NCBI RefSeq assembly: GCF_003334855.1
Contig: NZ_QOWE01000008.1
Coordinates: 124,001-188,000, forward strand
Origin: Larkinella punicea
Lineage (GTDB): Bacteria; Bacteroidota; Bacteroidia; Cytophagales; Spirosomataceae
DNA: 64,000 nucleotides
Direction: 5' to 3'
Both the position numbers and the translations under genes were made by a program. Positions 43,216 to 51,858 of the stretch are shown here, in pieces. Under the pieces are notes generated by a model. The model was not told where the DNA came from. It worked only from the letters and a program-made list of their open reading frames with translations, and searched no databases. The stretch's first letter is position 1; every line of letters starts with the position of its first letter.

Positions 43216-43935
43216 ATGCTGGGTGAACTGGTTAAAATGAAGCTGACGGGCTATCACGATGTTGGTTTTAAAGAACGAACGGGTGAGGAATACACGGCGG
43301 TGGTCAACCCCGAAACCTATACGCTGAACTACGAAATTCAGGCGAATCAGGAAAGTGCGGGTGGCACGAGCGCGAACCAATCGACGTTCAACAAAATCGC
43401 TCCGCGCAAACTGGAGTTTGAATTTCTGTTCGATTCCACGGGTGCCCTGACGCCGACGGGAGCCGCCCCGCCCCGGTCGGTCGGCACCAGCGAGGGCGTT
43501 TGGGAGCAGGTGGAGCAGTTGAAGAAAACGTCGTTCGATTTCATCGGTGAAACCCACCAGCCGCCGTACGTCGAACTGGCGTGGGGCAAGCTGATTTTCA
43601 AGTGCAAAACCGAGAAAATCAACATTACCTACAAGCTGTTCAAACCCGATGGAACGCCCGTCCGTGCCATCGCCAGGGTCAGTTTTGTGGAGGTTATCAA
43701 CGACGAGCTTCGCAGCAAAAAAGAAAAAACCGCATCACCGGACCTGACCCACCTCCGCACCGTTCAGGAAGGCGATACGCTGCCGCTGATGTGCCACCGG
43801 ATCTACGGCGATTCGACACTCTACCGGGAAGTAGCCCGCGTAAATAAACTGGTGAATTTCAGAAAGCTGGTAGCCGGACAACGGCTTTTCTTCCCACCCA
43901 TCGACAAGCAACAAACCGTAAACCGTAAACCATAA
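43216..43935 (+). CDS. LysM-domain baseplate hub protein (Pvc7-like)
   Basis: 239 aa. N-terminal about 1-165 is beta-rich (MLGELVKMKLTGYHDVGFK, YTAVVNPETYTLNYEIQ, KLEFEFLFDSTGALTP). C-terminal 175-235 is a LysM domain: LRTVQEGDTLPLMCHRIYGD, YREVARVNKLVNFRKLVAGQ and RLFFPPI. In PVC and T4-like baseplates this LysM protein (gp53 equivalent) joins the tube to the spike hub and wedges; here LysM binds protein partners rather than peptidoglycan. Gaps to neighbours are 18 and 9 nt. Confidence 0.9.
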   Translation: MLGELVKMKLTGYHDVGFKERTGEEYTAVVNPETYTLNYEIQANQESAGGTSANQSTFNKIAPRKLEFEFLFDSTGALTPTGAAPPRSVGTSEGVWEQVEQLKKTSFDFIGETHQPPYVELAWGKLIFKCKTEKINITYKLFKPDGTPVRAIARVSFVEVINDELRSKKEKTASPDLTHLRTVQEGDTLPLMCHRIYGDSTLYREVARVNKLVNFRKLVAGQRLFFPPIDKQQTVNRKP

Positions 43936-43944
43936 ACCGTCCCC

Positions 43945-45702
43945 ATGCCCGAGAATCCGCGCATACTCGACACACCCGCCCCCCGCGACCTGCCCACCTA
44001 CACCCTCTTTCTGGAAGAGCAGGCGCTGGAAACGTCGTTTCAGGTGTTGTCGATCCGGGTTCAGAAAGAGGCCAACCGGATTCCGACCGCCTACCTCACG
44101 CTGAAAGATGGCGATCCGGCATCCGGAAATTTTCCGGCCAGCAACGACAGCCGGTTTGTTCCCGGAAAAAAGCTGGAAATCAAGGCGGGGTATCACCAAA
44201 CGGAGAAAACGATTTTCAAAGGCATCCTGGTTCGGCAGGGAATCGAAGCCCGGTCGACCGGAACCACCCGGCTGAATCTGCTCGCCAAAGACGTCTGGGT
44301 AAAAACGACGCTCGTGCCGAAACGCCGGTATTTTACCGAAAAGAAGGATTCGGAAGCCGCCGAAGAAATCGCGCAGACGTATCGCGGTTTAGAAATCGAC
44401 GCTGAAGACACCGGTTTTCAGCACGAAGAACTGATTCAGTATGACGCCACGGATTGGGATTACCTCGTGATGCGGGCCGAAGTCAACGGCAGGTTGTGCC
44501 TGACCGACGATGGAAAACTGACGATTCAAAAGCCGGATTTTGACCAGGAACCGGTGGTCGAATTGCAATACGGGGCCACCATGCTGGATTTCGATGCCGA
44601 AATGGACGCCCGCGATCAGGTCACGACCCTGAAAACCACCACCTGGAATTATGCCGATCAGGAACTGGCCGAAGCCGAAGCCGCTGAACCGGCCGGGATC
44701 GAATCGGGAAACCTGTCGGCGCAGGATCTGGCCGAAGCGTTGACGGCCGAAGCGGTTTTTCAGCACGGCGGAAAACTCGAAACGGAGGAGTTGCAAACCT
44801 GGGCCGATGCCGCGCTGCTCAAACGCCGAATGGCCAAAATCCGGGGTCGGGTGCGGTTTTACGGCAATGCCGACGTCAAGCCGGGCCTGATGATCAGCCT
44901 CGGCGGACTGGGCGACCGCTACAACGGCAAGGTGTTCGTAACGGGCGTCAGTCACCAGTTGGCGGAAGGCAGTTGGGAAACGAACGTTCAGTTTGGGTTG
45001 AATCCGCAGTGGTTTGTGTCGGAAACGAATGTCGGCCAGCCGCCAGCCGCCGGGTTGCTGCCCGCGATGGGCGGCTTGCAGATTGGCGTGGTGACCGGCC
45101 TGGAAGGCGATGCAACGGGCGAGGAGCGGATTCTGGTGCGCCTGCCGGTGATCGATCCGGCGGCCGAAGGCACCCGCGCCCGCGTTGCCAGCCTGGATGC
45201 CGGGAATGAACGGGGCTTCTTTTTTCGGCCCGAAATCGGCGATGAGGTGGTGGTCGGTTTTCTAAACAACGACCCGCGCGAGGCCGTGGTGCTGGGCGGT
45301 TTGCACGGTAGCCACAATAAACTGCCGGAACCGTTTACCACCACCGACGACAACCACCAAAAAGGCTACGTTTCGCGCAGCAAATTGAAACTGGTTTTTG
45401 ATGACGAGAACAAAATTCTGACCATCGAAACCCCCGCCGGAAATCGGTTGAAACTGGACGAGGACGCCAAAAGTATTACGCTGGAAGACCAAAACGGCAA
45501 CAAATTAGTGATGAACGATCAGGGTATTCAACTGGAAAGCAGCAAAGACCTTACGCTGAAAGCCGTAGGCGATGTAAAAATCGAAGGCGTTGGCGTGGAA
45601 GCGAAGGCTTCCGCCCAGTTTAAAGCGACGGGTTCGGCGGGTGTAGAAATGAGCAGTTCCGCCACGGCGGTTTTGAAAGGGTCAATTGTACAGATCAATT
45701 AA
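43945..45702 (+). CDS. VgrG-like central spike protein (Pvc8-like)
   Basis: 585 aa, trimeric spike. Residues about 20-330 are the gp27-like hub (QVLSIRVQKEANRIPTAYLT, GQALETSFQV-like start EEQALETSF, LVPKRRYFTEKKDSEAA). Residues 365-470 are the gp5-like OB fold (IGVVTGLEGDATGEERILVR, RPEIGDEVVVGFLNNDPRE, VLGGLHGSHNKLPEP). Residues 480-585 form the regular beta-helix needle (LKLVFDDENKILTIETPAGN, LTLKAVGDVKIEGVGVEAKA) ending in IVQIN. It punctures the target membrane and carries the tip. No PAAR gene follows, so the needle end may be uncapped or capped by a protein encoded elsewhere. Confidence 0.93.
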   Translation: MPENPRILDTPAPRDLPTYTLFLEEQALETSFQVLSIRVQKEANRIPTAYLTLKDGDPASGNFPASNDSRFVPGKKLEIKAGYHQTEKTIFKGILVRQGIEARSTGTTRLNLLAKDVWVKTTLVPKRRYFTEKKDSEAAEEIAQTYRGLEIDAEDTGFQHEELIQYDATDWDYLVMRAEVNGRLCLTDDGKLTIQKPDFDQEPVVELQYGATMLDFDAEMDARDQVTTLKTTTWNYADQELAEAEAAEPAGIESGNLSAQDLAEALTAEAVFQHGGKLETEELQTWADAALLKRRMAKIRGRVRFYGNADVKPGLMISLGGLGDRYNGKVFVTGVSHQLAEGSWETNVQFGLNPQWFVSETNVGQPPAAGLLPAMGGLQIGVVTGLEGDATGEERILVRLPVIDPAAEGTRARVASLDAGNERGFFFRPEIGDEVVVGFLNNDPREAVVLGGLHGSHNKLPEPFTTTDDNHQKGYVSRSKLKLVFDDENKILTIETPAGNRLKLDEDAKSITLEDQNGNKLVMNDQGIQLESSKDLTLKAVGDVKIEGVGVEAKASAQFKATGSAGVEMSSSATAVLKGSIVQIN

Positions 45703-45709
45703 CGAAAAG

Positions 45710-46168
45710 ATGGTATCGGAAAACGATTTTTTAGGCCGTGGCTGGCACTTTCCACCGGCATTCAACCCGCAGTCGTCGCCCAAAAGCGTGGAGATGACGG
45801 CGGGGCTGGCTGATATCGAGCGCAGTTTGCACATCCTGCTGACCACCCAGCCCGGCGAACGGGTGATGGTGCCCGATTTTGGCTGTGATCTGCAGGATAT
45901 TCTCTTCGAACCGATCAGTACGGCTTTGCAGGCGCGGGTAAAAGACCGCGTCGAAACGGCCATTCTGTATTTCGAACCCCGCATCGATCCGCTTGATGTC
46001 ACGATTGAAGAGCCGCCCGAACAGCTTGGTTTACTGCTGATTACGGTCAACTACCGCGTTCGCAGCACCAACACCCGGTACAATTTTGTGTATCCGTTTT
46101 ACAAAAACGAAGGAACCGAAATTTCGAATTCCGCCGACCCTTCCAGCCTGCCATCCTTTAGCCGTTAA
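45710..46168 (+). CDS. gp25-like baseplate protein (GPW/gp25, Pvc9-like)
   Basis: 152 aa. ATG 45710 is chosen because it lies 7 nt after the spike stop; an ATG 24 nt upstream would overlap it. Visible gp25 features: FLGRGWHFPPAFNP, IERSLHILLTTQPGERVMVP, DFGCDLQDILFEPISTAL, RVETAILYFEPRIDPLDV. It nucleates sheath polymerisation on the baseplate in phages and eCIS. The neighbours are the spike and the baseplate J gene (12 nt). Confidence 0.94.
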   Translation: MVSENDFLGRGWHFPPAFNPQSSPKSVEMTAGLADIERSLHILLTTQPGERVMVPDFGCDLQDILFEPISTALQARVKDRVETAILYFEPRIDPLDVTIEEPPEQLGLLLITVNYRVRSTNTRYNFVYPFYKNEGTEISNSADPSSLPSFSR

Positions 46169-46180
46169 CCAACCGCACCC

Positions 46181-49138
46181 ATGTCGCAGCCGTGTCCCGA
46201 CAAAAATCCGCTCCAACGCGATGGACTCAGTCAGCCCCAGCGCCGACTCCCCGCGTTGCAACCGGAAAACACGCTCCTCGATGAGCGCAAGCCGGAAGAC
46301 TTGCTGCGGTTTCTGGCACGGTATGCCCAGGAAGCCCGAATCCGGTTTTTCGACGCTACCAATACGCCCGACAACGGCGCCGTCTGGGCCGACCTGATGA
46401 ATTTTGAGCGGTATTTTACGCTGGAAGAGCTGAAGACCCGCCACGACATCGAACCGCATTTTGCGCTGGTTATCAGCTTTCTGCACCTGTTTGAAAAGCT
46501 CCAGGCCCACCAGAATACCTTAACCAAACGACACCTCGATTTTTACTACCGGGAGGTATTGCAATTGAGTCCACTGGCTCCGGTTCCCGACCACGTCCAC
46601 GTTTTGTTCGAGCTGGCGAAAAATGCTGCGGAGCAGATTGTTCCGGCAAAAACCAAACTGGACGCGGGGAAAGATGGCCAGAAACAGCCGCTGATCTACC
46701 AAACCGCCCACAACCTGACCGCCAACCGGGCGAAAATCAGCCACCTGCGGACGGTTTTTCGGTCGGGTTCGAAAGTCTATTATGCGCCGGTTGCCAATAC
46801 CGCCGACGGCGTCGCCGAAGCTCTTCCGTCCGAAAATCCGGGTTGGAACGGATTTGGCCCCAGGGGCGGTGCCAGCAAAAACCGGTTTCCCGAAGCACGG
46901 CTGGGCTTCGCGCTGGCATCGCCCGTTCTGCTGCTGGCGGAAGGATCCCGGGAAATTACGGTGCAAATTTTTCCACCGACGGACTTTATTCTCAGGAAAA
47001 AGACGCTGAACCTCCGCGTTCAGCTCAGCGGACCCAAAGCGTGGCTCGATGCCAGTGAGGTAACCACGGTGGTAAAAGAATCGGTCATCACGCTGGTGGT
47101 GACGGTATCGGCCACCATAAAAGAGGCCGTTGTGGCTTTTGACCCGGCGAAACTCGATGGCGGTTATGCCACCGATGCGCCGGTTATGCGTTGCTGGCTG
47201 GCAGACGACGAAGCGTATGGCGACTGGAAACACCTGAGAATCCGTTCCGTACGAATTGATGTCAAGGTCGATGGCTTAAAAAAGACACTGGCGTTGGAAA
47301 ATGACCTCGGCCCGGTCAGTTCCGAAAAACCGTTCATGCCCTTTGGCCCCATACCCGGTATTGGCTCAACCCTCTCGGTACGCAACGACGAAATCCTTGC
47401 CAAATCGCCGGAAACGGTCACCGTTCATCTGACGGATTGGGTTGGGTTGCCCGCGAATTTGAGTACCTATTACGAAGCCTACGGAACGCCGTATACGACA
47501 CCAACCGGCTTCACGGTAACTGGCGAAATTTTGACCGTCACGAAAAAAGGACTGGCCCTCTTCCCGGCAGCAAACACGGATTTCAAACTAAACACCTCTT
47601 TACCAGGCAATTCAACGACAGAAAACAACCCTGCCAGCCTCCTGAAAATCAGTCTGGAATCCGATTTTGGCCATGCGGTTTACCCACAGAAGCTAACCCA
47701 GGGCGTGATCGATCAGGCCAAACGGACACCCGGCCTGCAGAAAATTCCGAATCCGCCGTACACGCCGGTTCTGAAAAGTCTGACGGTCGATTACACCGCA
47801 ACGACGGGGCGGATTTTACTCCTGGAGCCCGAAACCGACAATGCCAAGGTGTCGTTTGCCAATCGCACCCTGCAATGGTTTCATCTGGCGGCATTCGGGC
47901 AGGCCGAAGAGCACGGTTTTTTAAAGCAGTCGCAAGCCCTTTATTTGCTGCCGCAGTACAACCGCCACGGGGCGTTTTTCCTGGGATTACAGGATGTCGG
48001 TCCACAGGAAGCCGTCGCCATTCTGTTTCAGGTGGAGGAAGGAAGCGCCAATCCGGAAAACCAGGTCCCGACGGTGGAATGGAGCGTGCTGGCCCGGAAT
48101 CAATGGCGTTTGCTGACGCGGGACGAGGTACTTTCCGACACCACCAACCACCTGCTGACGTCCGGCATCATTCAATTTATCCTTCCGAAAGAAACAACAA
48201 CTGACAATACGCTATTGGATGCTGGTTTTGTCTGGCTGCGTGCTGAACTGAAAACCAGTTCGGGGGCCGCGCCGATCGACAGCGTGTGCAATTTCGTGGG
48301 CCTGCACCCCCAGGCGGTTCTCGCCAACTTTACCGACCAGAACAACGATCCGGCGCATTACGATTTGCCGCTGGCGGCCGGAACCATCCAGAAGTTGCGC
48401 CGGAGCCTCGCGGCAGTGAAAGCCATCAAACAACCGTATGCGTCGTTTGGTGGTCAACCGCAGGAATCGGACGCAGCCTATTACACCCGCGTCAGCGAAC
48501 GGTTGCGACACAAACAGCGGGCTGTCAGCATCTGGGACTACGAACACCTGGTTTTGCAGACATTTCCCAATGTGTATAAAGTCAAATGCCTGAATCACAG
48601 CAAAGTAAATACCAATGACCAGACCTTAACGGAACTCGCCCCCGGTCATGTCACCCTTGTGGTCGTGCCGGATCTGCGAAATTTGAAAGACGTAAACCGG
48701 TTTGAACCCCGGGTTGACCTGAACACATTGAGCGCGATCGCCCAATTTCTGCAACACCGGGCGGGCAAACCAGTCACAATTCAGGTCACCAACCCCCGCT
48801 ACGAACGCGTGAAACTTCGTTTTCAGGTGGCCTTCCGACCCGGTTTTGAGCCTGCGGTTTACAAGAAAGTGCTCCAGCAGGATCTGATTGCCTACCTGAC
48901 GCCCTGGGCGTTCGATACGCAGGCCGAAATCGCTTTTGGGGGAACGATTTACAAAAGCACCCTCCTCTACTTTATGGAACGAAGAGCCTACGTGGCGTTT
49001 GTCACGGAACTGAAAATGCAGCATTTCGTGGGCGACACCAGCACCGGGGAAGACCAGGAAGTCATTTCGGCATCGGACGCCCGGGCGGTTTTGACCTCCT
49101 TCAGCGCGCATGAAATAAACGACTTTACGGGATGTTAA
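46181..49138 (+). CDS. Baseplate J-family wedge protein (Pvc11-like)
   Basis: 985 aa. The N-terminus is helical and charged (ERYFTLEELKTRHDIEPHF). The C-terminal 300 residues carry the baseplate J/gp47 pattern: SERLRHKQRAVSIWDYEHLV with LQTFPNVYKVKCL, PGHVTLVVVPDLRNLKDVN, AQFLQHRAGKPVTIQVTNPR and YKKVLQQDLIAYLTPWAFD. Between are two beta domains with ALAVKNDVG-like loops. With the next gene it forms the wedges that surround the hub and connect to the sheath and to tail fibres. The gene starts 12 nt after gp25. Confidence 0.88.
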   Translation: MSQPCPDKNPLQRDGLSQPQRRLPALQPENTLLDERKPEDLLRFLARYAQEARIRFFDATNTPDNGAVWADLMNFERYFTLEELKTRHDIEPHFALVISFLHLFEKLQAHQNTLTKRHLDFYYREVLQLSPLAPVPDHVHVLFELAKNAAEQIVPAKTKLDAGKDGQKQPLIYQTAHNLTANRAKISHLRTVFRSGSKVYYAPVANTADGVAEALPSENPGWNGFGPRGGASKNRFPEARLGFALASPVLLLAEGSREITVQIFPPTDFILRKKTLNLRVQLSGPKAWLDASEVTTVVKESVITLVVTVSATIKEAVVAFDPAKLDGGYATDAPVMRCWLADDEAYGDWKHLRIRSVRIDVKVDGLKKTLALENDLGPVSSEKPFMPFGPIPGIGSTLSVRNDEILAKSPETVTVHLTDWVGLPANLSTYYEAYGTPYTTPTGFTVTGEILTVTKKGLALFPAANTDFKLNTSLPGNSTTENNPASLLKISLESDFGHAVYPQKLTQGVIDQAKRTPGLQKIPNPPYTPVLKSLTVDYTATTGRILLLEPETDNAKVSFANRTLQWFHLAAFGQAEEHGFLKQSQALYLLPQYNRHGAFFLGLQDVGPQEAVAILFQVEEGSANPENQVPTVEWSVLARNQWRLLTRDEVLSDTTNHLLTSGIIQFILPKETTTDNTLLDAGFVWLRAELKTSSGAAPIDSVCNFVGLHPQAVLANFTDQNNDPAHYDLPLAAGTIQKLRRSLAAVKAIKQPYASFGGQPQESDAAYYTRVSERLRHKQRAVSIWDYEHLVLQTFPNVYKVKCLNHSKVNTNDQTLTELAPGHVTLVVVPDLRNLKDVNRFEPRVDLNTLSAIAQFLQHRAGKPVTIQVTNPRYERVKLRFQVAFRPGFEPAVYKKVLQQDLIAYLTPWAFDTQAEIAFGGTIYKSTLLYFMERRAYVAFVTELKMQHFVGDTSTGEDQEVISASDARAVLTSFSAHEINDFTGC

Positions 49139-49154
49139 GGCCCACCAACGACCG

Positions 49155-51854
49155 ATGACCACCGCTTCCATCACGATATCGCCCGCTCCTCCCCTGCAAC
49201 CGGCCTCCGATTATGCGGCCCTGCGCGAAGCCGGATTGGCCTACATCGAACGCTATGCGAGCGCGAACTGGACGGATTACAACACCCACGATCCCGGCAT
49301 TACGCTGCTGGAACTCCTGTGCTACGCGATTACCGACCTGAGCCTCCGAACCTCGCTGGACATGAAAGACCTCCTGGCGTCGTCGTTCGGCAGTGGGGAC
49401 GCGATGCAGGCGAGTTTTGTGACGGCCGGAAAAGCCCTGCCGACCAGCCCGGTTTCGGACCTGGATTACCGCAAACTTTTTATCGACATCGACGGCGTTC
49501 GGAATGCCTGGCTCGAACCGGCTTCGCAAACCATCTTTGTGAATTGTCAGGCAAAAAGCGGGGAAGCCCAGCTTGCTTACCACGCCTTCCCGGGCGTTTT
49601 GCCCAACAACCAGACTTCGTTTGCGCTGAAAGGACTCTACGACATTCAGGTGGATTTCGACCATTTTTTCGTTCAGCAGCAGGTGCGGGCCGGGACGTTT
49701 GCGGATGAAGCCGCTGGCCGTCAGGCGGTTTTAAAAAAGGTGCGGGAAACGTACCTCGCCAACCGAAATCTTTGTGAAGACGTGATGACGATCGGCGCGG
49801 TGCCCGTGCAATACGTCATGTTCTGCGCCGACATCGGCCTGGACAATGAAGCCAACGTCAGCGAGGTCTACGCCGAAATTCTGTTCCGCGTTCAGGACTA
49901 CCTGGCTCCGCCGGTCAAGCGGTATTCGCTGGCGGAACGGCAGAACCATACCGACGCGGATGGAAACCGGCTGACTACCGACCAGATTTTTGACGGCCCG
50001 CGGCTGGCGAACGGATTCATCGACGACGACGAACTGGAGCAATCGGAACGGCGCAGCCGGGTGTATGCTTCCGACCTGATCAACCTCATGATGAGCGTGA
50101 AGGGCGTGAAAGACGTCCGAAAAGTATTGATGAACAAATGGAAAGCGGGCGATGCCTGTCTGAACGGCCCTCCCCTTGCCAATGGCGAACAGCGCTGGTG
50201 TCTGCACATCGATCCGCTCCATCAGCCGCAACTCTGTGCCAAAAACGTCGCCCTCTCGTTTTTTAAGGACATTATTCCGGTTGGTAGTCTGCGGGATAAA
50301 ACGGCGGCATTGAACCGGTTTCAGGAATTGCAGGAAAAAGCGTACCGGGAAAACCGCAAAACCGTGAACGATCTGCCGGTGCCAACTGGTGAAATGTACG
50401 ATTTGAAAGCCTACTCGTCCATCGCCAATGACCTGCCGCAAAACTACGGCGTCGGGCGTTTTGGGCTACCGGCCTCCGCTTCGGCCGAACGCCAGGCACA
50501 GTCCCGTCAACTGAAGGCGTATTTGCTTTTTTTCGATCAGATACTCACCAATTATCAGGCGCAACTCGCCAATCTGAAATCGTTTTTCAGCGCCGACCAG
50601 GACGCCCGGACCTATTTCGGACAACCGGTTACGGAACTGGCTGGTATTGACGAACTGTATGTCGACCCGGCGGGAGTATCCGATACCATCGATAACGTGC
50701 TGGCGAAACTGGAAGATTTTGAGGACAATCCTGTTCGGAAAAACCGCTTCCTGGACCACCTGCTCGCCCGTTTTGCCGAAAATTTCAATGATTATGCGCT
50801 GCTGATGCATTCCCTGTTTGGGGAGCGGGGAAGCGAAGAAATCCTGGAGGACAAGGTTCATTTTATCCGGGAATACGGTGAAATCTTCCGCTCGAAAGCT
50901 TATAATTATTGTAAACCGGCCTGGGAAACCGCGAACGTCGCGGGCATCACCCGCCGACTCGCCCGGCTGACCGGTATTCGCGGGAATAATTACCAGACAT
51001 ACACAGCCTCAGCGGTGACTGTGATGACCGCTTTTCCTTCGGCTGAAAACCCCGCCTTGTTTCAATTTCAACTGAAGTCACCGGAAAACGACACCCAATT
51101 TCTGGTGTCAACGACCGAATTTAACAGCGTGGAACGAGCCGAAAAGGCGATGAAAACCGCCTTTCAGAAAGTGCCTGCCAAAGGCCGTTTCAGGATGGAA
51201 GCCGTCGAAAACCGCTTTACCTACGCCTTGCTCGACTCGGTAAACCAGCCGATTGCCCAGTGTCCACGAACGTTTTCGACGCGAAAAGAGGCCGATCAGG
51301 ATCTCGAAACCGCCCTTGAAACCCTGATTTACAGCGGAGAAGCTCTGTTTCTGGTTGAACACAGCCTGCTCCGCCCGAAAACAGAACCTTCAGATGCGTG
51401 GATGACGGTTTGCGTGGAACCCGGTTGTGACCACTGCGAACCGCTCGATCCATATAGTTACCGGGTGAGTATCGTTTTGCCCGGTTACACCATGCGGTTC
51501 CGCAACATCGACTACCGCCGGTATATCGAAAACCTGATTCGTTCGGAGCTTCCGGCTCATGTGCTGGCCCGCATCTGCTGGGTGAGCCGCGAGCAGTTGC
51601 ACCATTTCGAGGTAGTTTACCAACCGTGGCTCGACGCCCAGGCGGCAACCTGCGCGGACCCAACTCTGGCCAATGACCAAGCAAAAGCGTTGATCGACCG
51701 ACTAGAACACCCTGACTTTCATACCATTTACGAAACGGGGGTACTGCACGATTGCGACAACGAAGACGAAGAAATCCCGATCATTCTGAACCGTACGGCC
51801 CTGGGTACACTACCCCTGTCCAAACCGGAAGACCCTCCAACCCCCGACTCCTAA
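49155..51854 (+). CDS. Second large baseplate wedge protein (Pvc12-like)
   Basis: 899 aa. The N-terminal segment ANWTDYNTHDPGITLLELL, CYAITDLSLRTSLDMKDLLA is the D-P-G-I-T-L-L-E-L motif shared by Pvc11/Pvc12 wedge proteins. The rest has repeated folded segments (SDLINLMMSVKGVKDVRKVL, LKAYLLFFDQILTNYQAQL) and a C-terminal domain YRVSIVLPGYTMRFRNIDYR. It is encoded between the baseplate J protein and the PKD protein. I assign the Pvc12 position from order; the exact wedge role is not readable. Confidence 0.82.
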   Translation: MTTASITISPAPPLQPASDYAALREAGLAYIERYASANWTDYNTHDPGITLLELLCYAITDLSLRTSLDMKDLLASSFGSGDAMQASFVTAGKALPTSPVSDLDYRKLFIDIDGVRNAWLEPASQTIFVNCQAKSGEAQLAYHAFPGVLPNNQTSFALKGLYDIQVDFDHFFVQQQVRAGTFADEAAGRQAVLKKVRETYLANRNLCEDVMTIGAVPVQYVMFCADIGLDNEANVSEVYAEILFRVQDYLAPPVKRYSLAERQNHTDADGNRLTTDQIFDGPRLANGFIDDDELEQSERRSRVYASDLINLMMSVKGVKDVRKVLMNKWKAGDACLNGPPLANGEQRWCLHIDPLHQPQLCAKNVALSFFKDIIPVGSLRDKTAALNRFQELQEKAYRENRKTVNDLPVPTGEMYDLKAYSSIANDLPQNYGVGRFGLPASASAERQAQSRQLKAYLLFFDQILTNYQAQLANLKSFFSADQDARTYFGQPVTELAGIDELYVDPAGVSDTIDNVLAKLEDFEDNPVRKNRFLDHLLARFAENFNDYALLMHSLFGERGSEEILEDKVHFIREYGEIFRSKAYNYCKPAWETANVAGITRRLARLTGIRGNNYQTYTASAVTVMTAFPSAENPALFQFQLKSPENDTQFLVSTTEFNSVERAEKAMKTAFQKVPAKGRFRMEAVENRFTYALLDSVNQPIAQCPRTFSTRKEADQDLETALETLIYSGEALFLVEHSLLRPKTEPSDAWMTVCVEPGCDHCEPLDPYSYRVSIVLPGYTMRFRNIDYRRYIENLIRSELPAHVLARICWVSREQLHHFEVVYQPWLDAQAATCADPTLANDQAKALIDRLEHPDFHTIYETGVLHDCDNEDEEIPIILNRTALGTLPLSKPEDPPTPDS

Positions 51855-51858
51855 CACC

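Noticed and set aside
46520..47233. 237-codon minus-strand frame inside the baseplate J gene
   Set aside because: Antisense shadow created by high GC at third positions; no match to any motif.
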